Both the position numbers and the translations under genes were made by a program. A stretch of 40,061 nucleotides of DNA, taken from assembly GCA_017882705.1 (NCBI GenBank), contig JADGOZ010000124.1:1-40061 (forward strand), read 5' to 3'. The notes below the pieces were generated by a model that was given only the letters and a program-made list of their open reading frames with translations, did not search any database and was not told the DNA's origin. The stretch is from Candidatus Nanopelagicales bacterium (lineage in GTDB: Bacteria; Actinomycetota; Actinomycetes; S36-B12; CAIYMF01). Positions 15,228 through 22,950 of this stretch are shown one piece after another. Within the stretch, counting starts at the first letter, position 1, and every line of letters starts with the position of its first letter.

Positions 15228-15345
15228 CTTCACATCACGCGTCTGACGTCCAGGGGAAGCCGGTCCGATTCCGGCGCTGACCCGCAACCGTAGGCCGTTC
15301 CTCGGAACGGCGAGCCGGAGCACCTGGTGGGCGCGAGAGGCTCAC
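15228..15345 (+). promoter_or_regulatory. Cobalamin (B12) riboswitch aptamer
   Basis: Core elements in order: GGGGAAGCCGGT (15253-15264), a hairpin closing with ATTCCGGC, then CTGACCCGCAACCGTAGGC, matching the conserved GCxACTGTAxG-type segment in its actinobacterial variant, then the B12 box GAGCCGGAGCACCTGGTGG (15312-15330). The element faces a gene set for corrinoid transport and assembly, the classic target of such repression. Ends are approximate, since the P1 closing stem was not folded computationally. Binding of adenosylcobalamin would turn the operon off. Confidence 0.88.
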
Positions 15346-15397
15346 CCCGTCGAGGTCTACGGAACGAGCCCGGACCGTGCCCCGGTCCGCACTCTCG

Positions 15398-15439
15398 CCC
15401 CTCGGCCAGGTCCCCACGGACCACAGGTTCGAGGGGTTT
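15398..15439 (+). terminator. Riboswitch expression platform, terminator-like hairpin
   Basis: Arms CCCCTCG (15398-15404) and CGAGGGG (15430-15436) enclose an inner hairpin GGTCC-CCAC-GGACC (15409-15422), followed by TTT. A separate stem, GCGAGAG (15333-15339) with CTCTCGC (15392-15398), encloses the hairpin CGGACCG/CGGTCCG (15371-15389) and shares base 15398 with the terminator stem. The two could be mutually exclusive folds that link ligand binding to termination. Confidence 0.55.
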
Positions 15440-15501
15440 CGTCCGTCTCCGGGGAGCTGTCCGGCCACGTGGTCGGCAGACCGCTCCTCGAAAGGACCCC
15501 C

Positions 15502-16863
15502 GTGGTCTATCTCCACCGCCCGAGCTCCCGCCGTCGGCTCACCACCGCACTGACGGCGTCCTGCGCAGCCGCGCTCGCCGTCGGTGCCGCGATCGTCCCG
15601 TCGGGCGCGGCCTCGGCCGCCACGGCACCGGTGCAGGCCGGTCTGTTCGGAGCCCAGGACCCGACGTACGACGGCGTCTTCCGCCAGTCGCTCGCGCTGC
15701 TGGCCTACTCCGCCGCCGGCACCACGCCGCCACCCTCCGCCGTGACCTGGCTGCTCGACCAGCAGTGCGCCGACGGCGGCTTCCAGGCCTTCCGCGCCAG
15801 CACCGCGTCCGCCTGCCAGAAGTCCGACCCGGCGACCTACTCCGGCGAGGACACCAACTCCACAGGCATCGCCGAGGCCGCCCTGCGGGCGATCGGCCGG
15901 ACGGCTGCGGCCGACACGGCGCTGGCCTGGGTGCTCGCCGCGCAGCGCAGCGACGGCGGCTTCCCCTATTTCGTCGGCGGCGACTCCGACGCCAACTCGA
16001 CGGCCGTCGTCCTCCTCGGGACGAACACCGCCGGACGCACGCCCGACTCGGTCCAGAACGGTGGGGTCTCCGCGGCGCACTTCCTCGAGTCGCTGCTGAT
16101 CGGCTGCGAGGGTGCCGCGACAGGCGACGACGGCGGCTTCGCCTTCCAGAGCTACGGCGGACCGCTCGTCGACAGCGACGCGGCCGCCGTGCAGGCCACG
16201 CTGGCGCTCTCCGGCGTCGGTCTCCCGGTGACCGCTGGGACGGTCGCGACCGACGTGCCGCGGGCCACCTGCCCGTCGTCGACCGGCCCGGCCCTCACGC
16301 CCGCACAGCTCGGCGCGGGCCATCTCGCCCGGTTGATCGACGCGTTCGACGCCGTGCCGCAGTTCGACTTCGCCACCGGCAGCCGCGTCCCGCACAGCGT
16401 CTCCGCGGGCGACACCGCCTGGGCCGTCCTCTCGCTCGCCGCGGTCGGGGTCGGCCGCGCGCAGCTCGACACCGCGCTCGCGGCGGTCCGGGCGCAGCCG
16501 CTCAAGGCCGCCTCGGTCCACGCGACCGGCACCGCGAGCACGTCCGCGGCGAAGGCCACCGACCAGCCGGGGCTGCTCGCCCTCGCGGCGCTCGCCACGA
16601 GCGCGGCCGGAGGCGGCACCTCCGCCGTCAAGGCCTACGTCGCCCGCATCGGCGCGACGATCCGGGTCGCGCCCGCGCCCGCGTCGCCGACGCCGCCGGC
16701 CTCCGCGTCCCCCAGCGCGTCGGCGACGTCCGACAACGCCGCGCCGCTCGCGCAGTCCGGCCCGACGCCGCTCACGCCCGCGCTCGGCACCGTCGGCGGC
16801 CTCCTGGTGCTCCTCGGGATCGGCGCAGTCGCCGCCACCCGTCGGCGAGGTGCGCACGCATGA
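15502..16863 (+). CDS. Secreted prenyltransferase/squalene-cyclase-fold protein under B12 riboswitch
   Basis: 453 residues from GTG 15502, chosen because AAAGGA lies five bases before it. A signal peptide (RRRLTTALTASCAAALAVG, ending near ASAA) is followed by an alpha/alpha-toroid of the prenyltransferase/squalene oxidase repeat type: DGGF units near residues 92, 151 and 210, each followed by a D-x-x-STA or D-x-AAA helix segment (EDTNSTGIAEAAL, SDANSTAVVLL, VDSDAAAVQATLAL). Catalytic terpene-cyclase motifs are not seen. A Pro/Ala/Ser linker, then one membrane helix and RRRGAHA tail anchor it outside the cell; no LPXTG. It heads the cobalamin operon, so a role in binding a corrinoid outside the membrane is proposed. 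Its stop overlaps the next ATG. Confidence 0.85.
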   Translation: MVYLHRPSSRRRLTTALTASCAAALAVGAAIVPSGAASAATAPVQAGLFGAQDPTYDGVFRQSLALLAYSAAGTTPPPSAVTWLLDQQCADGGFQAFRASTASACQKSDPATYSGEDTNSTGIAEAALRAIGRTAAADTALAWVLAAQRSDGGFPYFVGGDSDANSTAVVLLGTNTAGRTPDSVQNGGVSAAHFLESLLIGCEGAATGDDGGFAFQSYGGPLVDSDAAAVQATLALSGVGLPVTAGTVATDVPRATCPSSTGPALTPAQLGAGHLARLIDAFDAVPQFDFATGSRVPHSVSAGDTAWAVLSLAAVGVGRAQLDTALAAVRAQPLKAASVHATGTASTSAAKATDQPGLLALAALATSAAGGGTSAVKAYVARIGATIRVAPAPASPTPPASASPSASATSDNAAPLAQSGPTPLTPALGTVGGLLVLLGIGAVAATRRRGAHA

Positions 16864-17807
16864 CGTCCCCACGCCGCACCTCGACCACCGCGCAGCGCGT
16901 CGCGGCGGTCGTCGTCGGCGTGCTCGTCTCCGTGCCGCTCGCACTCGTGGCCCTGCTCGCGACCGCCGCCCCTGCCCAGGCCTCGACGTACCGCTACTGG
17001 ACCTACTGGTGGGGCGCCGGCAGCGGGTCGAGCTCCACCGCGTGGACGTTCGCGAAGGTCGGCCCCGCCGGGCACGCCGTCGGCGACACCTGGGTGCTGG
17101 GCTGGCGGTTCGCGACGTCACGGTCGACGACGGGCTCGGCGCGACCCCGGCAGAGCCCCGACTTCGCCACCCTCTGCCCGCACCTGGCCCCGGTCGCCGG
17201 ATCGGTGCGCGTCGCGCTCGTGATCGACTACGGCACCGCCGCCGACGCCCCGCCCGGGCAGCAGCCGCCCATGACGACCTCGGTTCGGGTCGAGTGCGTG
17301 ACGATCGCCGGGCAGCCGCGCGGCTCGGACGTATTGCGCGACGTGTCGCCGCCGGTCTCCGTACGCAGCGAGAACGGGCTGATCTGCGCTCTCGACGGCT
17401 ACCCCCGCGGCGAGTGCGCCCCGGTCGTCCCCGACCCGACGCCGACGCCGACCCCTACCGCCGCGAAGCCACGCACGACGGCGACGGCCGGCGCCGCGGG
17501 CGCACCGACGGCGCGGGCGCTCGCGGGCCCGCTCGCGGCGCAGGCACCGTCGAGCCCGACCGCGCTCCCCCCGACCGGTGCCGCTGCCGCGTCGTCCTCG
17601 GCCGCGGCAGCCGCCCCGTCGCCCACGGCGTCGTCCGGATCGGCCTCCGCGGACCCGGGCGAGCCGGTCCTGCCCGCGGTCGCGGGCGCCCCGACCTCGG
17701 ACGCGCAGGGCAGCGGCAGTCCCGTCGGGCTCGTCGTCGGGGGCGCGGTCGTCGCGGCGATCGCCGGCTCGGCGTGGTGGACCTCGCGTCGCCGGAGGCT
17801 CGGATGA
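16860..17807 (+). CDS. SCO2322-like secreted anchored protein
   Basis: 315 residues. A signal peptide (membrane stretch about 14-38, cleavage near AQA) precedes a compact extracellular domain of about 150 residues beginning STYRYWTYWWGAG and containing TAWTFAKVGP, GDTWVLGWRFA and cysteines in ATLCPHL, RVECVTI, GLICAL and GECAPV (possible disulfides). Next come a long Pro/Thr/Ala linker (about 195-285), a membrane helix and a basic tail (SRRRRLG). The pattern fits the actinobacterial SCO2322 family, found beside the same ECF transporter in Streptomyces. ATG 16860 overlaps the preceding stop and its own stop overlaps the next ATG (ATGA both times). The family's function is not established. Confidence 0.82.
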   Translation: MTSPRRTSTTAQRVAAVVVGVLVSVPLALVALLATAAPAQASTYRYWTYWWGAGSGSSSTAWTFAKVGPAGHAVGDTWVLGWRFATSRSTTGSARPRQSPDFATLCPHLAPVAGSVRVALVIDYGTAADAPPGQQPPMTTSVRVECVTIAGQPRGSDVLRDVSPPVSVRSENGLICALDGYPRGECAPVVPDPTPTPTPTAAKPRTTATAGAAGAPTARALAGPLAAQAPSSPTALPPTGAAAASSSAAAAAPSPTASSGSASADPGEPVLPAVAGAPTSDAQGSGSPVGLVVGGAVVAAIAGSAWWTSRRRRLG

Positions 17808-18964
17808 GCCGGCGCACCGCGCACGCCCTCGGCGACGGCGCCATCCCCCGCTGGCTCCACCCCGGGGCGTGGTGGGTGTGGGCCCTCGGGCTCGCCACCG
17901 CGGCGAGCCGTACGACGTCGCCGATCGTCCTCGCGCTGATCGTCGCGGTCGCCGGCTGGGTCGTCTCGCGACGCCGGCCCGACGCGCCATGGTCGCGGTC
18001 GTACTCCGTCTTCCTGCGCGTCGGCCTCGTCGTCATCGCGATCCGCGTCGCGTTCACGGTGGTCCTCGGGGCGGGCATCGGCGCGCACGTGCTCGTCACG
18101 CTGCCCGAGATCCCGCTGCCCGAGTGGATGGCGGGCGTGAGCATCGGCGGCCCGGTCACCGCGGAGGAGCTCCTGCTCTCGGTCTACCTCGGCCTGGTGC
18201 TCGCCACGATGCTCGCCTGCATCGGTGCGGCCAACTCCCTCGCGAGCCCGGCACGGCTGCTGGCCAGCGTGCCCGCGGCGCTCTACGAGGTCGGCGTCGC
18301 CGTCGTCGTGGCGATGACCTTCGCCCCGCAGCTCGTCGGCGACGTCGCGCGCGTGCGCACCGCGCGACGGCTGCGCGGCCGCTCGGACCGCGGCGTGCGA
18401 GCGTTCGTCGGGTCCGTCATGCCCGTGCTCGAGGGTGCCCTCGAGCGGGCGGTCGACCTCGCGGCCGCGATGGACTCGCGCGGCTACGGACGGACCGGAC
18501 CGGTGGCCCCGCGGGTACGCCGTACCGGCTCGGCGCTCCTGCTGCTCGGCGTCGTCGGCACGTGCGTGGGCGTCTACGCGCTGCTCGACGGCGGGACGCC
18601 CGGGTCGGTCGCGCTGCCGCTCCTCGTGCTCGGGCTCGCCGCAGGTCTGCTGGGCATGCGGCTGGCCGGACGCCGCGCGATCCGCACCCGCTACCGCCCC
18701 GACCCGTGGGCGCTGCCCGAGTGGCTGGTCTCGCTGTCCGGCGTGGTGCCGGCGGTGACGCTCGTCGTCATGTCCGTGCTCGACCCCGACGTGCTGGTCG
18801 GCCAGACCGCGCCGCTGACGTGGCCGGGGCTGCCCGTGATCCCGGTGCTCGCGGTGGCGTTCGCCGCGCTGGCCGGTGTCGTGGCTCCCCGGCCGCCGGG
18901 GACCGCGGCGGTCCGGGACGTCGCACCCGCACGTCGTCGCGAGCTGGAGGAGGTGGCCGCGTGA
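17804..18964 (+). CDS. ECF transporter T component (CbiQ/EcfT family)
   Basis: 386 residues, a membrane protein with about five core helices plus extra C-terminal ones, longer than a typical EcfT (about 265). The cytoplasmic coupling motifs of T components are visible, notably the S-R-G element in AMDSRGYGR near residue 226, preceded by RTARRLRGRS; these helices contact the ATPases. The start ATG 17804 lies inside the preceding stop (ATGA) and its stop lies inside the GTG of the ATPase gene (GTGA). As part of an energy-coupling factor module it links ATP hydrolysis to the S subunit. Length and C-terminal extension (hydrophobic 290-370) are unusual. Confidence 0.88.
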   Translation: MSRRTAHALGDGAIPRWLHPGAWWVWALGLATAASRTTSPIVLALIVAVAGWVVSRRRPDAPWSRSYSVFLRVGLVVIAIRVAFTVVLGAGIGAHVLVTLPEIPLPEWMAGVSIGGPVTAEELLLSVYLGLVLATMLACIGAANSLASPARLLASVPAALYEVGVAVVVAMTFAPQLVGDVARVRTARRLRGRSDRGVRAFVGSVMPVLEGALERAVDLAAAMDSRGYGRTGPVAPRVRRTGSALLLLGVVGTCVGVYALLDGGTPGSVALPLLVLGLAAGLLGMRLAGRRAIRTRYRPDPWALPEWLVSLSGVVPAVTLVVMSVLDPDVLVGQTAPLTWPGLPVIPVLAVAFAALAGVVAPRPPGTAAVRDVAPARRRELEEVAA

Positions 18965-20592
18965 TCCGGTTCGAGGACGTCTCCGTCACCTACGACGGCG
19001 CCGTCGCACCCGTGCTGTCGCACGTCGACCTGCACGTGCCCGAGGGTGAGCTCGTGCTGGTCGTCGGTCGCACCGGCACCGGCAAGTCGACCCTGCTGCG
19101 CTGCGTCAACGGCCTCGTGCCGCACTTCACCGGGGGCACGCTCTCCGGACGCGTCACCGTCGCCGGACGCGACACGCGGTGGCATCCCCCGCGCGAGCTC
19201 GCCGACGTCGTCGGGATCGTGCCGCAGGACCCGCTGTCGGGGTTCGTCACCGACATGGTCGAGGACGAGCTGGCCTACGGCATGGAGTCGATCGGCCTCG
19301 CGCCCGACGTCATGCGCCGGCGGGTCGAGGAGACCCTCGACCTGCTCGGCCTCGCCGACCTGCGCCACCGCCCGCTCCTCTCGCTGTCCGGCGGCCAGCG
19401 CCAGCGCGTCGCGATCGGCGCCGTGCTCACGACGCACCCGAAGGTCCTCGTGCTCGACGAGCCGACCTCGGCGCTGGATCCCGGTGCGGCAGAAGAGGTT
19501 CTGGCCGCACTGCAGCGGCTCGTGCACGACCTCGGCGTGACCGTGCTGCTCGCCGAGCACCGGCTCGAGCGCGTCGTGCAGTACGCCGACCGGGTCGTCG
19601 TCGTGCCCGGCGACGGCGCGCCACTGGTCGTCGGCAGCCCGGCCGACGTCATGGTCTCGGCTCCCGTGGCTCCGCCCGTCGTGGAGCTCGGCCGCCTCGC
19701 GGGCTGGTCGCCGCTTCCTCTCACCGTGCGCGACGCGCGCCGGGCGGCCGGGCCGCTGCGCGAGCGTCTCGCGCCGCTCGTCGACGAGGCCGCACGACGC
19801 TCGCGTTCGACCCTGCACGTCGTCGACGGCGACCCCGCGCTGTCGACGAGCGACCTCGTCGTGCGCCACGGCTCGGTGCCGGCGCTGCGCGGCGTGACGC
19901 TCACCGCCGACCGGGGAGAGATCGTCGCCGTGATGGGACGCAACGGCGCCGGCAAGTCGACGCTGCTCTCCACGCTGATCGGGCTGCACGTGCCGCACAG
20001 CGGCTCGGCCGCCGTCGGAGGCGCCGTCCCTGCGACGCTGCGCGGCCGTGAGCTCGTGCGACGTGTCGGCCTCGTGCCTCAGGAGCCCACCGACCTGCTC
20101 GTCGCGGACCGGGTCGGCGAGGAGTGCGCGTCGAGCGATCGCGACTGCGGCGTCGCGGCGGGCACCACCCGGGCGATGCTGGACCGGCTCGCTCCGGGCA
20201 TCGACGACGGCACGCACCCGCGCGACCTGTCCGAGGGGCAGCGCCTCGCCCTCGCTCTCTCGGTCGTCCTGGCCGCCCGACCGCCCGTGCTGCTTCTCGA
20301 CGAGCCGACCCGCGGCCTGGACTACTCCGCCAAGCAGCGTCTCGTCACCACGCTGCGCGAGCTCGCCGCGACCGGGCACTGCGTGCTGCTGGCGACGCAC
20401 GACGTCGAGCTCGCGGCCGAGGTCGCGACCCGGGTCGTCGTCCTCGCCGACGGCGAGGTCGTCGCCGACGGCCCCGCCACCGACGTGGTGGTCGGCTCGC
20501 CGATGTTCGCGCCCCAGGTGAGCAAGGTGCTCTCGCCGCAGCCGTGGCTCACCGTGTCCGAGGTGGCCGCCGCCCTGGTCGCCGCGTCGTGA
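18961..20592 (+). CDS. ECF transporter fused A/A' double ATPase
   Basis: 543 residues holding two ABC ATPase domains in one chain. Domain 1 (about 1-240): Walker A GRTGTGKST (36-44), Q-loop VPQDP, signature LSGGQRQR, Walker B VLVLDEPTSALD, switch His in LAEHRLER. Domain 2 (about 290-525): Walker A GRNGAGKST (326-334), VPQEP, a degenerate signature LSEGQRLALALS, Walker B VLLLDEPTRGLD and switch His in ATHDVEL. The fusion replaces the separate EcfA and EcfA' subunits. GTG 18961 overlaps the T-component stop. The E in place of the second G of the LSGGQ signature is typical of many second domains and may make one ATP site less active. Confidence 0.92.
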   Translation: MIRFEDVSVTYDGAVAPVLSHVDLHVPEGELVLVVGRTGTGKSTLLRCVNGLVPHFTGGTLSGRVTVAGRDTRWHPPRELADVVGIVPQDPLSGFVTDMVEDELAYGMESIGLAPDVMRRRVEETLDLLGLADLRHRPLLSLSGGQRQRVAIGAVLTTHPKVLVLDEPTSALDPGAAEEVLAALQRLVHDLGVTVLLAEHRLERVVQYADRVVVVPGDGAPLVVGSPADVMVSAPVAPPVVELGRLAGWSPLPLTVRDARRAAGPLRERLAPLVDEAARRSRSTLHVVDGDPALSTSDLVVRHGSVPALRGVTLTADRGEIVAVMGRNGAGKSTLLSTLIGLHVPHSGSAAVGGAVPATLRGRELVRRVGLVPQEPTDLLVADRVGEECASSDRDCGVAAGTTRAMLDRLAPGIDDGTHPRDLSEGQRLALALSVVLAARPPVLLLDEPTRGLDYSAKQRLVTTLRELAATGHCVLLATHDVELAAEVATRVVVLADGEVVADGPATDVVVGSPMFAPQVSKVLSPQPWLTVSEVAAALVAAS

Positions 20593-20602
20593 GGGGCGCC
20601 TC

Positions 20603-21502
20603 GTGACCGCCGTCGTCGGCACGCACGCCACGATAGGCACGCCGGAGCCGCGGCCGGCCGCCGCGCGGCCGCGCACGGTCCGCCTCGGTCGTCGCACCGG
20701 CGCGCTCGTCGCGATCGCGAGCGCGATCGCCGTGATGGCGTTCCTGTGGCCCCTGCTTGCTGCGTCCGGGTCGGTCGTCGTCGCGCACTCCACGGACGCC
20801 CCCTGGCTGTTCGCCGTGGTGCTGCCGCTCGTGATCGCGGTCGTCCTGGCCGACGTCGCCGACGGCGGCCTCGACGCCAAGGGCGTCGCGCTGCTCGGCG
20901 TGCTGGCCGCCGCCGCCGCCGCGATGCGCCCGTTCGGGTCCGGGCACGCAGGATTCGAGCCGATGTGGATCGTGGTGATCCTCGGCGGACGCGCCCTCGG
21001 TCCGGGTTTCGGCTTCTGCCTCGGGTCGATCGGGATGTTCTCCTCGGCGCTCGTGACCGGCGGGGTCGGCCCCTGGCTGCCGTTCCAGATGATCGGCGCC
21101 GCGTGGATCGGCCTCGGCGCCGGGCTGCTCCCGAGGGCCTCCGGGCGTCGGGAGATCGGGCTGCTGGCGGCGTACTCCGCGGTGGTGTGCGTCGCTTACG
21201 GCTTCCTGCTCAACCTGTGGTTCTGGCCGTTCCTCACCGCCGACGAGGGCTTCCCGCCGGAACTGTCCTACGTGCCCGGTGCCCCGCTCACCACGAACCT
21301 GGCGCACTGGCTGCGCTTCGACGTCGCGACCTCGCTCGGCTTCGACCTCCCGCGCGCCGTCCTCACGGTCGTGCTCGTGCTGGTCGCCGGGCGGGCGGTG
21401 CTCGTCGCGCTACGTCGCGCGTCGCGGCGGGCGGCGTTCGAGACGCCGGTCGTGTTCGCTCCGAACAGCCTCTCCCCCACGGGATCCGACGGGTCGAGCT
21501 GA
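20603..21502 (+). CDS. ECF transporter S component, probable corrinoid type
   Basis: 299 residues: a cytoplasmic N-terminal tail of about 33 residues rich in Arg/Pro, then six predicted membrane helices between about 34 and 265 and a cytoplasmic tail. Wording in the middle (RPFGSGHAGFEPMWIVVILGG and RALGPGFGFCLGSIGMF) is that of actinobacterial substrate-binding S subunits. Start GTG 20603 with GAGGGG six bases upstream. Specificity is inferred from the riboswitch and the flanking CobU/T/S genes: cobalamin, cobinamide or a precursor such as dimethylbenzimidazole or cobalt. It is not of the CbiM type, which argues somewhat against cobalt. Its stop overlaps the next ATG (TGATG). Confidence 0.85.
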   Translation: MTAVVGTHATIGTPEPRPAAARPRTVRLGRRTGALVAIASAIAVMAFLWPLLAASGSVVVAHSTDAPWLFAVVLPLVIAVVLADVADGGLDAKGVALLGVLAAAAAAMRPFGSGHAGFEPMWIVVILGGRALGPGFGFCLGSIGMFSSALVTGGVGPWLPFQMIGAAWIGLGAGLLPRASGRREIGLLAAYSAVVCVAYGFLLNLWFWPFLTADEGFPPELSYVPGAPLTTNLAHWLRFDVATSLGFDLPRAVLTVVLVLVAGRAVLVALRRASRRAAFETPVVFAPNSLSPTGSDGSS

Positions 21503-22881
21503 TGGACGTCCTGCTGCTCGGTACCGGCTCGGCCGACGGCTGGCCGAACCCGTGGTGCCGCTGCGCGTCATGCACGTGGGCGCGGGAGAGCGGCACGCTG
21601 CGCTCCACGACGTCGGCCCTCGTCGACGGCGTCCTGCTGCTCGACTGCGGCCCGGACGCGCCGCGCCAGGCCGACCGCGCCGGCGTGAGCCTGGCCGACG
21701 TGAGCTGCCTGCTGCTCACCCACGCGCACCCCGACCACCTCGCGCCCGAGGCGCTGCTGTCCCGGTCGTGGGCAGGCGGCACGACGACGTTGCGCGTCCT
21801 CGGGCCTCGGTCGGCGATCGACGCGTGCCGCGACTGGGTCGGCCCGCACGACCCGATCACCCTCGAGGTCGTCGAGCCCGGTGACGTGGTCGACATCGAC
21901 GACGGGTATGTCGTGCGCCCGCTCGCAGCGGCGCACGACGTCGGTCGTGACGAGCTGACCCGGGACGCACTGCTCTACGACGTGACCGCGCCCGACGGCC
22001 GTCGCCTGCTGCACGCGACCGACACGGGGCCGATCGGCGCGGCCACCCTGACGGCCGTGAGCGGAGCGGCGTACGACGTGGTGCTGCTCGAGGAGTCGTT
22101 CGGCACCAAGGCCGACCACGGCACCGGGCACCTCGACCTCACGACGTTCCCCGTCCAGCTGGCCGCGTTGCGCGAGGTCGGCGCGGTCGTCGACGGCACC
22201 GACGTGGTGGCCGTGCACCTCAGCCACCACAACCCGCGGGAGCTCGCGCGGATCCTCGAGCCGTGGGGTGCCCGCGTCGTCGACGACCTCACGGTGCTCT
22301 CCACCGACGGTCCGCGCGTCCCCGCGTCGCGGCCGCGCCGGCAGCTCGTGCTCGGCGGCACACGGTCGGGCAAGTCGCACGAGGCGGAGAGCCGCCTGCT
22401 CGCGCACGCGTCCGTCACCTACGTCGCGACCGGGGGCGAGCGCGCTGACGACCCGGAGTGGCGGGCGCGCGTCGCCGCGCACCGCGACCGCCGGCCGTCA
22501 GCATGGCGCACGGTCGAGACCCTCGACGTCGCAAGCCTTCTCACCGCCACGACGAGCGACTGCGCGGTCCTCGTCGACTGCGTCGCGCTCTGGCTCGCCG
22601 GCCGCCTCGACACCGCGCGCACGTGGGCCGCCGAGCCCGGGACCCCCGCCTACGACGAGTCCCTCGCGGCCGTCGCCCGCGACTGCGACCGGCTCGTCGC
22701 CGCAGTGGCCTCCACGACCTCGCACGTGGTCCTCGTGAGCAACGAGGTCGGCAGCGGCGTGGTGCCCGAGCACGCGTCAGGGCGCCTCTACCGCGACCTG
22801 CTCGGCGTCCTCAACCGACGGCTCGCGGCGGTGTGCGACGACGTGGACCTCGTCGTCGCCGGCCGCGTGCTCCGCCTGTGA
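21502..22881 (+). CDS. cobU: Metallo-beta-lactamase domain fused to CobU
   Basis: 459 residues. Residues about 1-265 are a metallo-beta-lactamase-fold hydrolase: a possible structural zinc site Cys19-x-Cys21-x2-Cys24, the HAHPDH motif (His74, His76, Asp78, His79), then His in GTGHLDL and HLSHHNP. The opening recalls PhnP/PqqB-like phosphodiesterases. Residues about 280-459 are CobU, which phosphorylates adenosylcobinamide and attaches GMP: P-loop GGTRSGKS (285-292), VTYVATGG, DDPEWRARVAAHRDRRP and VLVSNEVGSGVVPE. ATG 21502 overlaps the S-component stop by one base, so transport and assembly are coupled. The fused hydrolase may act on a nucleotide-loop intermediate; this is inference. Confidence 0.9.
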   Translation: MDVLLLGTGSADGWPNPWCRCASCTWARESGTLRSTTSALVDGVLLLDCGPDAPRQADRAGVSLADVSCLLLTHAHPDHLAPEALLSRSWAGGTTTLRVLGPRSAIDACRDWVGPHDPITLEVVEPGDVVDIDDGYVVRPLAAAHDVGRDELTRDALLYDVTAPDGRRLLHATDTGPIGAATLTAVSGAAYDVVLLEESFGTKADHGTGHLDLTTFPVQLAALREVGAVVDGTDVVAVHLSHHNPRELARILEPWGARVVDDLTVLSTDGPRVPASRPRRQLVLGGTRSGKSHEAESRLLAHASVTYVATGGERADDPEWRARVAAHRDRRPSAWRTVETLDVASLLTATTSDCAVLVDCVALWLAGRLDTARTWAAEPGTPAYDESLAAVARDCDRLVAAVASTTSHVVLVSNEVGSGVVPEHASGRLYRDLLGVLNRRLAAVCDDVDLVVAGRVLRL

Positions 22882-22950
22882 GTCCGCCGCGGCGCTGAGC
22901 ACCGCCGAACCCGACCTGCCCGTGCACTCGCCGTACCAGGAGCCGCCGCC

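Noticed and set aside
16740-16863. Sortase LPXTG anchor at the end of the toroid protein
   Set aside because: The Pro-rich linker, membrane helix and basic tail are present but there is no LPXTG-like motif.
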